Positions 1 through 7,734 of a DNA stretch of 64,000 bases are shown here, piece by piece (the first letter of the stretch is position 1; every line of letters begins with the position of its first letter). Below the pieces are notes generated by a model. The model did not search any database. It saw only the letters and a program-made list of their open reading frames with translations, and was not told the DNA's origin. The stretch lies in contig NZ_CP045403.1 in the NCBI RefSeq assembly GCF_009363695.1, positions 538,001-602,000 on the forward strand, given 5' to 3'. This DNA comes from Bacillus sp. THAF10. GTDB lineage: Bacteria > Bacillota > Bacilli > Bacillales > Bacillaceae_I. The position numbers were made by a program, and so were the translations under genes.

Positions 1-124
1 CTGCTGTATCCTTATCAAACCATTTTATTGTATAGTTTAAAACACTTCCACCTTTATCAATAGCTACAAGCTTAACTAAAAATCCGTTAACTCCATATGG
101 CTGAATTTCAGATTCAATTGAATT
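1..124 (-). other. Open reading fragment running off the left edge
   Basis: On the minus strand an open frame of about 41 codons runs off the left edge, preceded by a TAA at 125-127 and with no ATG, GTG or TTG in a sensible place. It reads like ordinary soluble protein sequence (ends ...NYTIKWFDKDTA). It could be a degraded gene fragment or a chance open frame. I do not recognise the family. Confidence 0.25.
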
Positions 125-168
125 TTACATACACAAACCTTGAAACCACAACGCCCCACAATCCAAAC

Positions 169-201
169 AAAGCCGAGAATACCATGTATTCTCGGCTTTG
201 T
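169..201 (-). terminator. Rho-independent terminator of the MFS gene
   Basis: A near-perfect hairpin (arms AAAGCCGAGAAT and ATTCTCGGCTTT) lies just downstream of the minus-strand MFS stop codon, the expected place for its terminator. The T-run is short. Confidence 0.7.
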
Positions 202-204
202 TAC

Positions 205-1407
205 TCAATTGGCGTGCAAGTCCTCTCTATCCGCTCTCCGATCCAAATAATAACTTAAAAACGTAAGAAGACTCGCACCGACCGCAACTATGCCACCAAC
301 CCAAGTGACATGAATGAGCCCAACTTGATGGTACACGACCCCTCCTAGTGCGGACCCAAGCCCGATGCCGACGTTACTAGCCACCGGCATGAGAGAGGCG
401 GCGAGTCCGGTTGCTGTAGGCTGATAGATTTTCGCAAGGTCTATCAGGTAAAGCTGTGTGGATGTGGTTAATAGAATAGCCATAAACGACATCAATCCGA
501 TATTTACAAGACCCAACCCGAAATGATGGGTTGTCCAAAATAAACATATCAGAACAGCTGCCTGTATAAGAAACACAAATCGAAGGCGGCCGATTGCGTT
601 ATGGCTAGCGATTTTACCTGCCATGATATTGCTGAAAATCGAGATAAAACCGTAAGCGAAAAGAATCAAGCTAATGGAATAGGTTGGTGCTCCCATTCCT
701 TTTAGGATTGGAACTAGATACGTAAAGACGACGTAGGTTGCTCCAAATCCGAGCGCGGGAATGAAAAAGGCAATCAGGATGCGCGGATTGGTTAACAGCG
801 AGAACTGATCCTTGATTGAGCTTCGAACCTGGCTTAACTTGCTAGGTAATACAAAATAGGAAGACAAAAATGCCAACACTCCGAGTATTGTAGTCAGCAT
901 GAACGTAGAATTCCACCCAAACCAAGATGCCACGACCGTCCCAATCGGAACACCCACGACGTTCGCAAGGGTAAACCCACCGAACACAAAAGAAATCGCA
1001 AGTCCGCGTTTAGCTGCCGGCATGGTTTCACTTGCCACGATCATAGCTAGTGAGATTAGCACTCCTGTCACAATTGCCGTCAAAATTCTAAAGAGAAGCA
1101 GCATCGCATAGGAGGTTGAAACGGCGCACAATGCATTAAAAATGATGAAAGCTCCTATTAGAAACAACATCCATTTCCGTTTTGGAAAATGACTTGTTGC
1201 GGACATCACAATCGGTGTGGCAATAGCAAATGTAATGGCAAAGGCAGAAACAAGCGTACCTGCTTTGGCATTGGAAATCGAAAGACTTGAGGAGACATCC
1301 GTTAATATCCCCACAATAACAAACTCACTTGTCCCAAGAACAAAGGTTAATAAAGAAAGAGTGAAAATGAGCAACCAATGTTGCCGTGTTAATTTATCAG
1401 AATGCAT
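205..1407 (-). CDS. MFS transporter, DHA1 (AraJ/YdhP-like) family
   Basis: A 400-residue polytopic membrane protein with about twelve hydrophobic segments. It has the start typical of DHA1 efflux pumps of the AraJ/YdhP type (FVLGTSEFVIVGIL in the first helix) and a basic loop after helix 2 (SHFPKRKW). Family members export drugs, sugars or nucleosides by proton antiport; the substrate cannot be read from sequence. I start at the ATG at 1407, which has AGAGGTA upstream. The longer in-frame extension to 1659 runs through an intergenic repeat and is rejected. A repeat copy (1478-1660) separates it from the Crp-type gene upstream on the same strand. Confidence 0.85.
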   Translation of the reverse strand: MHSDKLTRQHWLLIFTLSLLTFVLGTSEFVIVGILTDVSSSLSISNAKAGTLVSAFAITFAIATPIVMSATSHFPKRKWMLFLIGAFIIFNALCAVSTSYAMLLLFRILTAIVTGVLISLAMIVASETMPAAKRGLAISFVFGGFTLANVVGVPIGTVVASWFGWNSTFMLTTILGVLAFLSSYFVLPSKLSQVRSSIKDQFSLLTNPRILIAFFIPALGFGATYVVFTYLVPILKGMGAPTYSISLILFAYGFISIFSNIMAGKIASHNAIGRLRFVFLIQAAVLICLFWTTHHFGLGLVNIGLMSFMAILLTTSTQLYLIDLAKIYQPTATGLAASLMPVASNVGIGLGSALGGVVYHQVGLIHVTWVGGIVAVGASLLTFLSYYLDRRADREDLHAN

Positions 1408-1477
1408 AAGTACCTCTTTTCTGAGCTGAAAAATGCCTAATGTAGTAGGTAAAACAACCTCAATATCATACCATATG

Positions 1478-1660
1478 GGTCGGAGGGACAGGTACCTCGT
1501 CCCATTATTTATTTTGGCAAGAAAATAATTTTCAAACAAACGTTTGTTGAATTTTAAATTTGATGTTGGTTTAGAAGGGTTTTTAAGCGTTTGTGATTTT
1601 TCAACTATTTTCGCGCGGTATATTGGAATAGGGACGAGAGAACCGTCCCTTTGGTTCACA
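1478..1660 (+). repeat. Interspersed repeat family R, copy 1 (full length)
   Basis: Full copy of the window's main repeat: left hairpin GGGAC...GTCCC (1485-1503), an AT-rich centre with AAACAAACGTTTGTT, the block TTTTTCAACTATTTTCGCG, and a right hairpin GGGACG...CGTCCC (1631-1649). The right edge overlaps the stop codon of the Crp-type gene (1656-1658). Confidence 0.85.
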
Positions 1661-2336
1661 AATCGTTTAACAATTCATCGGCCTTATCGGCGTTGATGGA
1701 TAATGTTAAGCGTTTTTTTATTAATCCTTCTTTTTTAAGCTGACTTATGATGGCGGATGTCGTTTCGCGTGTGGATCCGATCATATTGGCAATATCCGCA
1801 TGAGTCAGCTTCATATTGATCGTTTGCCATTCTTTTTTTCTTCTTCCGGTTTTTTCACTTAATTTAAGAAGCAGATAGACGATTCGATATTTAACGTCAC
1901 TTAAAGCGATTTTTTCGCTTAAGGAGTAGACTTCCTTTAAGCGATTGGACAGAATATTAATTAACTTAATGGCAATGGTGGGATTTTTGACAATGAATTC
2001 TTCAAATTCTTCGACTCCCATTATACATATGTATGTATCAATCATCGCTTCGGCATAAATTTGGTCGTCGGTTAAAGAGAGAGTCGACGTTTCGCCGAAA
2101 ATGTTTCCGCTTGTTAGGATGTCTACGGTGAATTGTTTTCCCATTTGATTCATCCGATATAGGCGCACTTGTCCTTCTTTTAAGAAGAAAAGCGCCTGGA
2201 TATGTTTGTCAGGGGAAGTGATGATAGTACCCTTTTTCACTGGCCGCATCTCACTTAGGTCATCTATAATTCTTAATTCTTCCATTGGTAACTCGTCAAA
2301 TAAGCTAATTTGCGAAAGTAACATTAATTTATCCAT
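1656..2336 (-). CDS. Crp/Fnr-family transcriptional regulator
   Basis: A 226-residue regulator: cyclic-nucleotide-binding-type beta-roll (about residues 10-120, with FGETSTLS), a dimerisation helix, and a C-terminal winged helix (about 175-210) whose recognition helix reads GSTRETTSAIISQL. It has only one cysteine (about 104), so it lacks the Fe-S cysteines of FNR and must sense something else. Start ATG 2336 is preceded by AAAGAGGG. A Crp/Fnr-type palindrome TGTAA-TGTGTA-TTACA (2361-2376) lies between it and the divergent glutaredoxin gene and close to its own start, which suggests autorepression. Matching palindromes precede the thioredoxin and peroxiredoxin units, so I infer a thiol-redox regulator. 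The stop codon lies in a repeat edge. Confidence 0.9.
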   Translation of the reverse strand: MDKLMLLSQISLFDELPMEELRIIDDLSEMRPVKKGTIITSPDKHIQALFFLKEGQVRLYRMNQMGKQFTVDILTSGNIFGETSTLSLTDDQIYAEAMIDTYICIMGVEEFEEFIVKNPTIAIKLINILSNRLKEVYSLSEKIALSDVKYRIVYLLLKLSEKTGRRKKEWQTINMKLTHADIANMIGSTRETTSAIISQLKKEGLIKKRLTLSINADKADELLNDL

Positions 2337-2360
2337 TGAAGAAACCCTCTTTCTTTGCAT

Positions 2361-2376
2361 TGTAATGTGTATTACA
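2361..2376. promoter_or_regulatory. Crp/Fnr-type operator, divergent crp-like/glutaredoxin promoter
   Basis: The perfect palindrome TGTAATGTGTATTACA has the spacing of Crp/Fnr boxes (TGTRA-N6-TYACA). It sits 24 bp upstream of the regulator start and 54 bp upstream of the glutaredoxin start. Two near-identical boxes occur at 4464-4479 and 5153-5168. Confidence 0.75.
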
Positions 2377-2430
2377 GATATTTCATGTGTATATGATAAA
2401 GTGTATTTAGGAGGCAGGAGGCGCATAAAC

Positions 2431-2685
2431 ATGCTTACACTTTATACTATTGATGGATGTATCAGGTGTCAAAAAGCGAGATTGATTTTGAATCAGCATG
2501 GCATTCGTTACAACGAGAAAAATTTACTCCATGAGCCGGAAGCTGCAAAGGAATTACTTTCATTAATCGGAGAAGTAAGGGCGCCGGTGTTAAAGTCTGA
2601 TCATTCCATCTGGATCGGGAAGGAACTACTTGATTATTTTGAAGAGGAGAGTAATGATGAATTCAAGGATCGTACAAGCAAATAA
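2431..2685 (+). CDS. Glutaredoxin-like thiol-disulfide protein
   Basis: An 84-residue glutaredoxin/thioredoxin-fold protein beginning [10 protein letters not shown] with the redox motif C10-I-R-C13, a family-typical position right after the first strand. A conserved-looking V-R-A-P-V segment matches the cis-proline loop (about residue 55). It probably reduces disulfides or mixed thiols in the cytosol. Start ATG 2431 is preceded by AGGAGGC; a longer frame upstream overlaps the divergent regulator and is rejected. Its 3' end overlaps the next gene by 32 bp, so the two are probably translationally coupled. The operator at 2361-2376 suggests control by the divergent Crp/Fnr-type regulator. Confidence 0.85.
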   Translation: MLTLYTIDGCIRCQKARLILNQHGIRYNEKNLLHEPEAAKELLSLIGEVRAPVLKSDHSIWIGKELLDYFEEESNDEFKDRTSK

Positions 2686-3403
2686 TATCATGGAGAAACA
2701 AAAACACGAAATGGAGCAGTTCTTAACTAATGCAGAAGGGATTGTGGAGCATTCTCAATCGTTATTTGCCTTAGCGCTCGCCATAAGCGAAAACGCGACA
2801 AAAGCATCGAATCAATCAGTCGCTGGAAAAGATTCGGTATCAAAAACAGTGGAGAATATGGAAGGAATAAAGGATTCATCTCAGTATATTTTAGCGAAAA
2901 TTGAGTCTCTTTCGGAGATTTCTACCACCCTTACCGATATTGTTTCAAATTTAAAGAAAATCTCCTCTCAAACAAATCTCTTAGCCTTGAATGCCTCAAT
3001 AGAAGCTGCACGAGCCGGAGCAGCTGGGAGAGGCTTTGATGTCGTGGCGAAGGAGATTCGAAAGCTGTCTGAAGAAAGTAAACGAGCAACAGAACTAGCC
3101 GAAGGGTCTATTAAGTCCATTTTCAACGAGATGGATGAAATACGCCAAAGCTCCAAAAAAGGGGCAGCTCTCGCTATTACGGGTATTAATGATGTTGTGG
3201 AAACAGAAAAATGCTTTCAAGAAATAAGCACGTCCATTTCGAAAATGGATGGTCAAAAGAACGATTTGCAGCGAATCTCTACAGAATTAAAGCTCGAAAG
3301 TGAGAAAGCCCATGCTGCTAGTAAATCAATTTCCATCAACCGAAAAGTGATATCAGAAGGATTGCAAGAAGCCATTGATGAATATGCACATTCCAAAGTG
3401 TGA
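2654..3403 (+). CDS. Soluble methyl-accepting chemotaxis-type signalling protein
   Basis: A 249-residue cytosolic protein with no membrane segment. It is almost wholly an MCP signalling domain, with the family hairpin tip around residues 110-135 ([17 protein letters not shown], then [16 protein letters not shown]). B. subtilis YfmS is a comparable soluble chemoreceptor. The N-terminal 60 residues are helical without a recognisable sensor. Start ATG 2654 (ATGATG) follows GAGGAG and overlaps the glutaredoxin gene. Being cotranscribed with a redox protein under a Crp/Fnr-type box suggests a redox or oxygen-taxis role, which is inference. Confidence 0.85.
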   Translation: MMNSRIVQANNIMEKQKHEMEQFLTNAEGIVEHSQSLFALALAISENATKASNQSVAGKDSVSKTVENMEGIKDSSQYILAKIESLSEISTTLTDIVSNLKKISSQTNLLALNASIEAARAGAAGRGFDVVAKEIRKLSEESKRATELAEGSIKSIFNEMDEIRQSSKKGAALAITGINDVVETEKCFQEISTSISKMDGQKNDLQRISTELKLESEKAHAASKSISINRKVISEGLQEAIDEYAHSKV

Positions 3404-3425
3404 CTGAAAAGAATACATAATAAGT

Positions 3426-3457
3426 CCCAACCTACATGAAGAGTTGGGTATTTTTTT
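3426..3457 (+). terminator. Terminator after soluble chemoreceptor
   Basis: Hairpin CCCAAC...GTTGGG followed by TATTTTTTT, 22 bp after the stop codon at 3403. Confidence 0.8.
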
Positions 3458-3470
3458 ATGAATAAATAAA

Positions 3471-3498
3471 TGGAAAGTCCCCACTTAGGGAGGCTTTC
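3471..3498. other. Inverted repeat between convergent genes
   Basis: Hairpin with arms TGGAAAG and CTTTCCA in the gap between the convergent chemoreceptor and thioredoxin genes. It may act as a second, bidirectional transcription stop; it lacks a clear T-run. Confidence 0.4.
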
Positions 3499-3566
3499 CA
3501 TTTAAACTTTGTTGCTACTGCGAAAAGATTAGCAACACGAAACAAGTTTATGGCAGCTTTCGGCCT

Positions 3567-3594
3567 GGAAAAAGTCCTAAAGCCGACTTTTTCC
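3567..3594 (-). terminator. Probable terminator of the thioredoxin operon
   Basis: A perfect ten-base inverted repeat (GGAAAAAGTC / GACTTTTTCC) lies 36 bp past the minus-strand thioredoxin stop. The arm itself supplies the T-run. Confidence 0.5.
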
Positions 3595-3629
3595 TAGTTT
3601 GTAACAACAATCTTTTAGAAAAGAGCTTT

Positions 3630-3950
3630 TTAAAAAGAATAGTTAGAAAGAAATGCAATGACTTCGTCTGGTGTTTTAGCGTTTGCGCTGTGTAGATGGC
3701 CGATTTTTTCGCCATTTTGATATACCAGAAGGCTTGGAATTCCCATCACCTGTTGTTCTTCTGCAATACCAGGTAAACTATCTTTGTTCAGTTCGTGAAG
3801 GGGCACATGTTGTACCTCTTCTAATACAGATGGCATAAAGGCATCCATTCTCTTACAATCTGGGCACCAATCTGCATAGAATTTTACCACCACAGGTGAA
3901 TCCTGTTGAGTGATTTCTGTGAATTGCTTTTCGCTTGTAATGGTATTCAT
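3630..3950 (-). CDS. Thioredoxin-family protein (WCPDC)
   Basis: A 106-residue thioredoxin-fold protein with active site W-C29-P-D-C32 in the standard place (KFYADWCPDCKRMD) and the cis-proline loop GIPSLLVY near residue 70. The CPDC dipeptide differs from CGPC of housekeeping TrxA and is seen in YtpP-like Bacillus paralogues, so this is an accessory reductant. Start ATG 3950 has GGAGGAATT upstream. It follows the Met-rich membrane protein gene by 20 bp on the same strand and shares its promoter, where a Crp/Fnr-type box sits. Confidence 0.9.
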   Translation of the reverse strand: MNTITSEKQFTEITQQDSPVVVKFYADWCPDCKRMDAFMPSVLEEVQHVPLHELNKDSLPGIAEEQQVMGIPSLLVYQNGEKIGHLHSANAKTPDEVIAFLSNYSF

Positions 3951-3970
3951 GTTAAATTCCTCCTAGAATG

Positions 3971-4408
3971 TTAAGCTTGAACGTGCGGGTTTGTAGCTGG
4001 TTTTGATGAACGAGCCTTAAAGACAATGGCGAGGATAATGGAAAAGAATAGATGCGTGCCTAAGCTCATTAACATATCAGATGTGAACGCATTTGCGAGA
4101 TTGGTTCCCATTCCCATCATCATAGGCATGATGACTAAAGGTCCGACAATCCAAATGCCGACCCCAAAAATAAGGGCAGCTACCCAAATATTTTTGATGA
4201 ATGTTGTCAATATGGCAAAGGAAAGACCAAAGATCACACTGATAATCATGTGGATAAGCCATCCGATAGCAAGACTTTCACTTCCCATCATGGCGGCAAC
4301 CATCCCCATCATTCCTCTCATCTGCATCATCAGGCCAAAAATAATCCCTCCAACTACCCCAGCAATAATCCCAGTAGAAAGTAATTTTCCCATTTCTTTG
4401 TTCATCAT
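3971..4408 (-). CDS. Methionine-rich four-helix membrane protein, function unknown
   Basis: A 145-residue integral membrane protein with four hydrophobic segments (about residues 10-28, 45-70, 72-98, 110-135) and many methionines, notably MMQMRGMMGMVAAMM and MPMMMGMG. No family is recognised with confidence. It is first gene of an operon with the thioredoxin. Start ATG 4408 follows AAAGGAGCG. The upstream box TGTAA-N6-TTACA (4464-4479) is about 41 bp upstream of a TACACT -10 candidate. Met clusters could coordinate metal or be oxidised, but that is speculation. Confidence 0.75.
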   Translation of the reverse strand: MMNKEMGKLLSTGIIAGVVGGIIFGLMMQMRGMMGMVAAMMGSESLAIGWLIHMIISVIFGLSFAILTTFIKNIWVAALIFGVGIWIVGPLVIMPMMMGMGTNLANAFTSDMLMSLGTHLFFSIILAIVFKARSSKPATNPHVQA

Positions 4409-4463
4409 CAATCGCTCCTTTCGGTGATATAACACTAGTGTAAAACTAATGTTTTGAAAATTC

Positions 4464-4479
4464 TGTAATGTATCTTACA
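4464..4479. promoter_or_regulatory. Crp/Fnr-type operator of the membrane protein-thioredoxin operon
   Basis: TGTAATGTATCTTACA, same 5-6-5 architecture as the box at 2361-2376. Read on the minus strand its centre is about 41 bp upstream of the likely transcription start, the classical class II activator position. Confidence 0.7.
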
Positions 4480-4521
4480 AGAAGCGATTAGAAAGAAGCC
4501 TACTTGGAATTAAGTGAAGGG

Positions 4522-4562
4522 GTAAAAAAAGAACGAGTATGAAGAGAAGCTCTTCATACTCG
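4522..4562 (-). terminator. Terminator of the peroxiredoxin gene
   Basis: Perfect 12-bp inverted repeat (GAGTATGAAGAG / CTCTTCATACTC) followed, on the minus strand, by a T-run complementary to AAAAAAA at 4524-4530. Confidence 0.85.
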
Positions 4563-4579
4563 GCTATTATAGGGAAGTA

Positions 4580-5083
4580 CTATTTTAAATTCTTCCTAAT
4601 GTACTGAACAATTTTTCTCAGCTCCGTTGCGGACGGTCGACCAAATGGACTCGTTTGTCTTTGTTGATACAATAGTTTTCCGTTTTCATCCACTAAGAAA
4701 TAGGCAGGTTCACCGTGTGTCCCGTGATCTTCATAGGGAGCATCGTCTCCATGATAAAAAACATCGTATGCTTTTAATGCCTCAAGGCTTTCATCTGAAA
4801 GAACCGGGAAACTAAGCGAATGTTCTTCAGACATGTCCTTCAATGCCTCGACGTTGTCTGTGGCTATCGTGATGATATGAACATTTTTTTCCTGAAAGAA
4901 CCCAACACTTTCTTGTAAATCCTTCAGGTCCTGAACACATACTGGGCACCAGGCACCTCTAAAGAATATCAGTAGATGCCAGCTTTCATGGCTCTTCCTA
5001 TGATCTTCAAAATTAAACATTTCACCATTTGTCGTCGGTAAGGAAAAAGTCGGTACGGAATCGTTTAATTTAAGGCTTGTCAT
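4580..5083 (-). CDS. Peroxiredoxin, AhpC/TSA family
   Basis: A 167-residue thioredoxin-fold peroxidase with F-F-R-G-A-W-C46-P-V-C49. The peroxidatic cysteine is in the FRGAWCPVC context of the AhpC/TSA (redoxin) branch, with a CxxC rather than a distant resolving cysteine. It should reduce peroxides using thioredoxin or glutaredoxin, both encoded next door. GEPAYFLVDENGKLLYQ near residue 125 is the usual core strand pair. Start ATG 5083 has AGGAGGA upstream. A Crp/Fnr-type box (5153-5168) lies upstream of a TATAAT -10 at the class II distance. Confidence 0.9.
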   Translation of the reverse strand: MTSLKLNDSVPTFSLPTTNGEMFNFEDHRKSHESWHLLIFFRGAWCPVCVQDLKDLQESVGFFQEKNVHIITIATDNVEALKDMSEEHSLSFPVLSDESLEALKAYDVFYHGDDAPYEDHGTHGEPAYFLVDENGKLLYQQRQTSPFGRPSATELRKIVQYIRKNLK

Positions 5084-5152
5084 TAGAAAATCCTCCTATT
5101 CGTTCTTTATTAGTGTACACCCCTATTATATTTCCTTTAGTAATAGAATTCA

Positions 5153-5168
5153 TGTAATATGGCTTACA
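5153..5168. promoter_or_regulatory. Crp/Fnr-type operator of the peroxiredoxin gene
   Basis: TGTAATATGGCTTACA. On the minus strand 22 bp separate it from TATAAT, which places its centre near -42, as expected for an activator of this family. Confidence 0.7.
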
Positions 5169-5212
5169 CAAATATGCTTGTGCACTAATAAAAACAAATC
5201 AGGATATTGGAC

Positions 5213-5518
5213 TTATATGATACAATCCTTCTCTACTATGTCTATTAAGGCTTTTAACTGACTTACACTCGTTTCTAACGTTAATGAATAGTAGCGCATG
5301 GTTCCCTTTTGTTCTATTTGTACTAGGTGATTGTCTCTTAATATTTTTAAATGGTGAGAAATTGCAGGTCGAGAAAGCGTCGACGAGTTGGCAATTTCAT
5401 TCACACTAAGGCTTTCATGCTCTGCCAAAAGTAAGATGATATCTTGTCTGGCTGGATCACTTAGTGTTGTAAACAATGGGATACAGGAACGAAAAACATC
5501 TATAGCTCTTTGTGTCAT
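5213..5518 (-). CDS. ArsR-family transcriptional regulator
   Basis: A 101-residue winged-helix protein: LSDPARQDIILLLAEHE then VNEIANSSTLSRPAISHHLKILRD, the ArsR recognition helix (about residues 40-65), and a wing ending GTMRYYSL. It lacks the ELxCVC metal site of ArsR/SmtB sensors (the only cysteines are near residue 12 and near the C-terminus), so it is probably a non-metal ArsR paralogue. Start ATG 5518 has GAGGTC upstream. It is downstream of the SDR gene in the same orientation (26 bp gap), so it probably controls that operon through the palindromes at 6339-6360. Confidence 0.9.
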   Translation of the reverse strand: MTQRAIDVFRSCIPLFTTLSDPARQDIILLLAEHESLSVNEIANSSTLSRPAISHHLKILRDNHLVQIEQKGTMRYYSLTLETSVSQLKALIDIVEKDCII

Positions 5519-5544
5519 AATCAGACCTCATTTATGCATATTGT

Positions 5545-6309
5545 CTAGTTCTCTTTCATCACAAGTTTAGCAACATTGGCTGCCGTGCGTCTAGGTAAAA
5601 ATTTTGCTGCCAAAGCACCAACTTTATTTAATCCTCCAGTTATTACCACTCGTTTTCCTTGCATTAAGGCTTGATACCCTTGTTTCGCAACTACATCTGA
5701 TGACATAGCATTGCTAAACATTTTTGTGTTCTCTACCTTTGCAATAGAGCTAAAGTTTGTTTTAGTTGCACCAGGACAGAGAGTTGTCACCGTAATGGAA
5801 TGTTCTTTTAATTCTTCTGCTAATGCTTCTGAGAAGGATAGAACAAAGGCTTTTGTTGCATAATAAACGGCCATGTTCGGACCAGGTTGAAAGGCTGCGG
5901 TACTTGCAACATTTAGGATTTTTCCTGACTTACTCTTCTTCAAATCTGGCAGCAAACGATAGGTTAGTTCCGTTAAGGAGGAAACATTAAGCTGAATCAT
6001 ATTTAATTGCTGCTCAATACTAAGATCTTCAAAGGACCCTAATAGACCAAAGCCAGCATTATTTACTAATACATCCACTGTAATAAATTGATTATTTATT
6101 TCAGTCATAATTTCGTTAATGGCATTAGGCTCACTTAAGTCCTTTGAAATAACGGTAACATTAATGTGCGGATACTTCGTTTTTATTTCTTGAAGCTTTT
6201 CTTCATTACGTGCAATGACAACTAGGTTATATCCATCATTGGCAAATAATTTAACAAATTCATACCCTAATCCACTTGATGCCCCTGTTATTAAAGCTGT
6301 TTTCGTCAT
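5545..6309 (-). CDS. Short-chain dehydrogenase/reductase (SDR)
   Basis: A 254-residue classical SDR: NAD(P)-binding TGASSGLG at residues 8-15, NNAG at 83-86, catalytic S136 and Y149-x3-K153 (YYATK). The IARNEEKL after strand 2 suggests NADP(H) preference, as usual for an R following the second strand. The C-terminal VITGGLNKVGALAAKFLPRR segment resembles DltE/YqjQ-type SDRs. The substrate is unknown. It is first gene of an SDR-ArsR operon, start ATG 6309 with AAGGAAGGT upstream. Confidence 0.88.
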   Translation of the reverse strand: MTKTALITGASSGLGYEFVKLFANDGYNLVVIARNEEKLQEIKTKYPHINVTVISKDLSEPNAINEIMTEINNQFITVDVLVNNAGFGLLGSFEDLSIEQQLNMIQLNVSSLTELTYRLLPDLKKSKSGKILNVASTAAFQPGPNMAVYYATKAFVLSFSEALAEELKEHSITVTTLCPGATKTNFSSIAKVENTKMFSNAMSSDVVAKQGYQALMQGKRVVITGGLNKVGALAAKFLPRRTAANVAKLVMKEN

Positions 6310-6338
6310 AAAAATTACCTTCCTTTATGTTAGAATGA

Positions 6339-6360
6339 TTAAACGTTTAAGTATTTAAAC
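6339..6360. promoter_or_regulatory. Overlapping palindromes, candidate ArsR operator
   Basis: Two perfect palindromes share an arm: TTAAACGTTTAA (6339-6350) and GTTTAA-GTAT-TTAAAC (6345-6360), 30-50 bp upstream of the SDR start. AT-rich twofold sites like these are typical ArsR operators, and the operon encodes an ArsR protein. Confidence 0.6.
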
Positions 6361-6388
6361 ATATAATACATAATAAAATTAGCTACTG

Positions 6389-7492
6389 TCAATTATTTTT
6401 TCCTTTTTTAGATTTCACTTTAAGAATGATGTAAACTGCCAACGGAATCACCAGTCCGAATAAAAGGGTATAGGAGAGAACAACCTTTTCAATAAACATG
6501 ACAAAAAAGGCGACGTTTGGATAAATAGTGACAGAAAAGTATAAAACAACGATGCTTAAAGGGTGAATGAGAAGATTTTGCCCTTTTAACCCTATTAATT
6601 CCCTTAAACCAATAGCTGTCGAGTGAAAGCAGATGATGACCTTGTAGAACAAGCTGATCACCCAAACCGCTGCAGCTACAACCTCTAGTCTCTGTAGAAA
6701 GTTTGCGATATTAATTTTCTTTGAAAGTAAGTAGGTTGGGTACTCTACCTGTGAGGAGAAATGAGGACCCAAAACCAAAATGACCAAGAAAGTGATAATA
6801 ATTAGGATGGAGCCGCCGGTCAACCCACCTAACAAAAAAGCTTTTTTAATTTTTTCTTTTTTTGTGACATGAGGCGCAATCACGAAAAAGATGAAAAGCT
6901 CTAAAAAAGGGACAGTCAAGATGGACAAGGAACCATTTATTGTAGACTTCACTCCTTCACCGAAAATTGGCTCAAGGTTTGCGATGTCCCCTTGAGGAAT
7001 GAGTGCTACTACCATAAAGATAATCATAATCAAGAAGGTTGGAAGAACAACCTGAGCAGAGCGAGCAATGGTCTCAATTCCCTGTCTTGCTCCATATACA
7101 ATTGGAAACAAAAATAAAAGGTGTAAATAGATTTTTGGTGTTTCTACCATTATCTGGGTGGTAAGAAAGTCACCTAGATTACTTAATACTTCGCAGGTTA
7201 GCAAAAAGATGAAGAAGAAATAACATACCGATACAACCTTCCCGAGGATTTTCCCGAACGCTTTTTCCATGAGCTTGTATAGATTTGTGTCTGGTGAGAG
7301 CTTTATAATCTTCAAATATAACCAAATGACTAGAAGTCCTAAGCCTAATCCAAGGGTACCCGCAATCCAGCCATCCTGTTTAGAAACGGCTATTAAAGGT
7401 CTTGGAATCAGTAAAATGGAACTGCCAACCGTAAAGAACATAACAAGAATACCAAATTGATTGGGTGCGATTTTTTGAATATGCTTCTCCAT
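6389..7492 (-). CDS. Spore germinant receptor B subunit (GerAB/GerKB family)
   Basis: A 367-residue inner-spore-membrane protein with about ten hydrophobic helices, of the APC-type amino-acid permease fold used by GerB subunits (start PNQFGILVMFFTVGSSILLIPRPL). In characterised receptors the B subunit binds the germinant. It is the last gene of an A-C-D-B operon and follows the D subunit by 11 bp. Start ATG 7492 has AAGGTGG upstream. The specific germinant cannot be predicted. Confidence 0.92.
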   Translation of the reverse strand: MEKHIQKIAPNQFGILVMFFTVGSSILLIPRPLIAVSKQDGWIAGTLGLGLGLLVIWLYLKIIKLSPDTNLYKLMEKAFGKILGKVVSVCYFFFIFLLTCEVLSNLGDFLTTQIMVETPKIYLHLLFLFPIVYGARQGIETIARSAQVVLPTFLIMIIFMVVALIPQGDIANLEPIFGEGVKSTINGSLSILTVPFLELFIFFVIAPHVTKKEKIKKAFLLGGLTGGSILIIITFLVILVLGPHFSSQVEYPTYLLSKKINIANFLQRLEVVAAAVWVISLFYKVIICFHSTAIGLRELIGLKGQNLLIHPLSIVVLYFSVTIYPNVAFFVMFIEKVVLSYTLLFGLVIPLAVYIILKVKSKKGKNN

Positions 7493-7503
7493 GCCGTCCC
7501 ACC

Positions 7504-7731
7504 TTATTTAAATAGTGACATAATCATTTCTGTTAATGGTTTAAAAAGATAGACGATAACATTCAGAGGGTTTGGAACGTCTTCCATTAACATTTCCGCC
7601 AAAAACAGGGAAAGACCAATAACAATTAATGATAGATACGCGATCATTAATTTTTTTTCCTTTTTCAAAGACATATAATCTGCCATCACCATGATGCCGG
7701 AAACCAACAATATTAGCAAAAAATCTAGCAA
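7504..7731 (-). CDS. Small germinant receptor D subunit
   Basis: A 75-residue protein with two hydrophobic helices (about residues 2-18 and 28-47), encoded between the C and B genes. Small two-helix D proteins (GerKD of B. subtilis, GerUD/GerWD of B. megaterium) are known to modulate receptor activity, and size, topology and position fit. It is separated from C by 3 bp, so it is tightly coupled. Confidence 0.8.
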   Translation of the reverse strand: MLDFLLILLVSGIMVMADYMSLKKEKKLMIAYLSLIVIGLSLFLAEMLMEDVPNPLNVIVYLFKPLTEMIMSLFK

Positions 7732-7734
7732 GCT

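Noticed and set aside
1408..1659. N-terminal extension of the MFS frame
   Set aside because: It translates repeat copy 1, lacks an RBS at its start, and is not part of a transporter. ATG 1407 has a good RBS.
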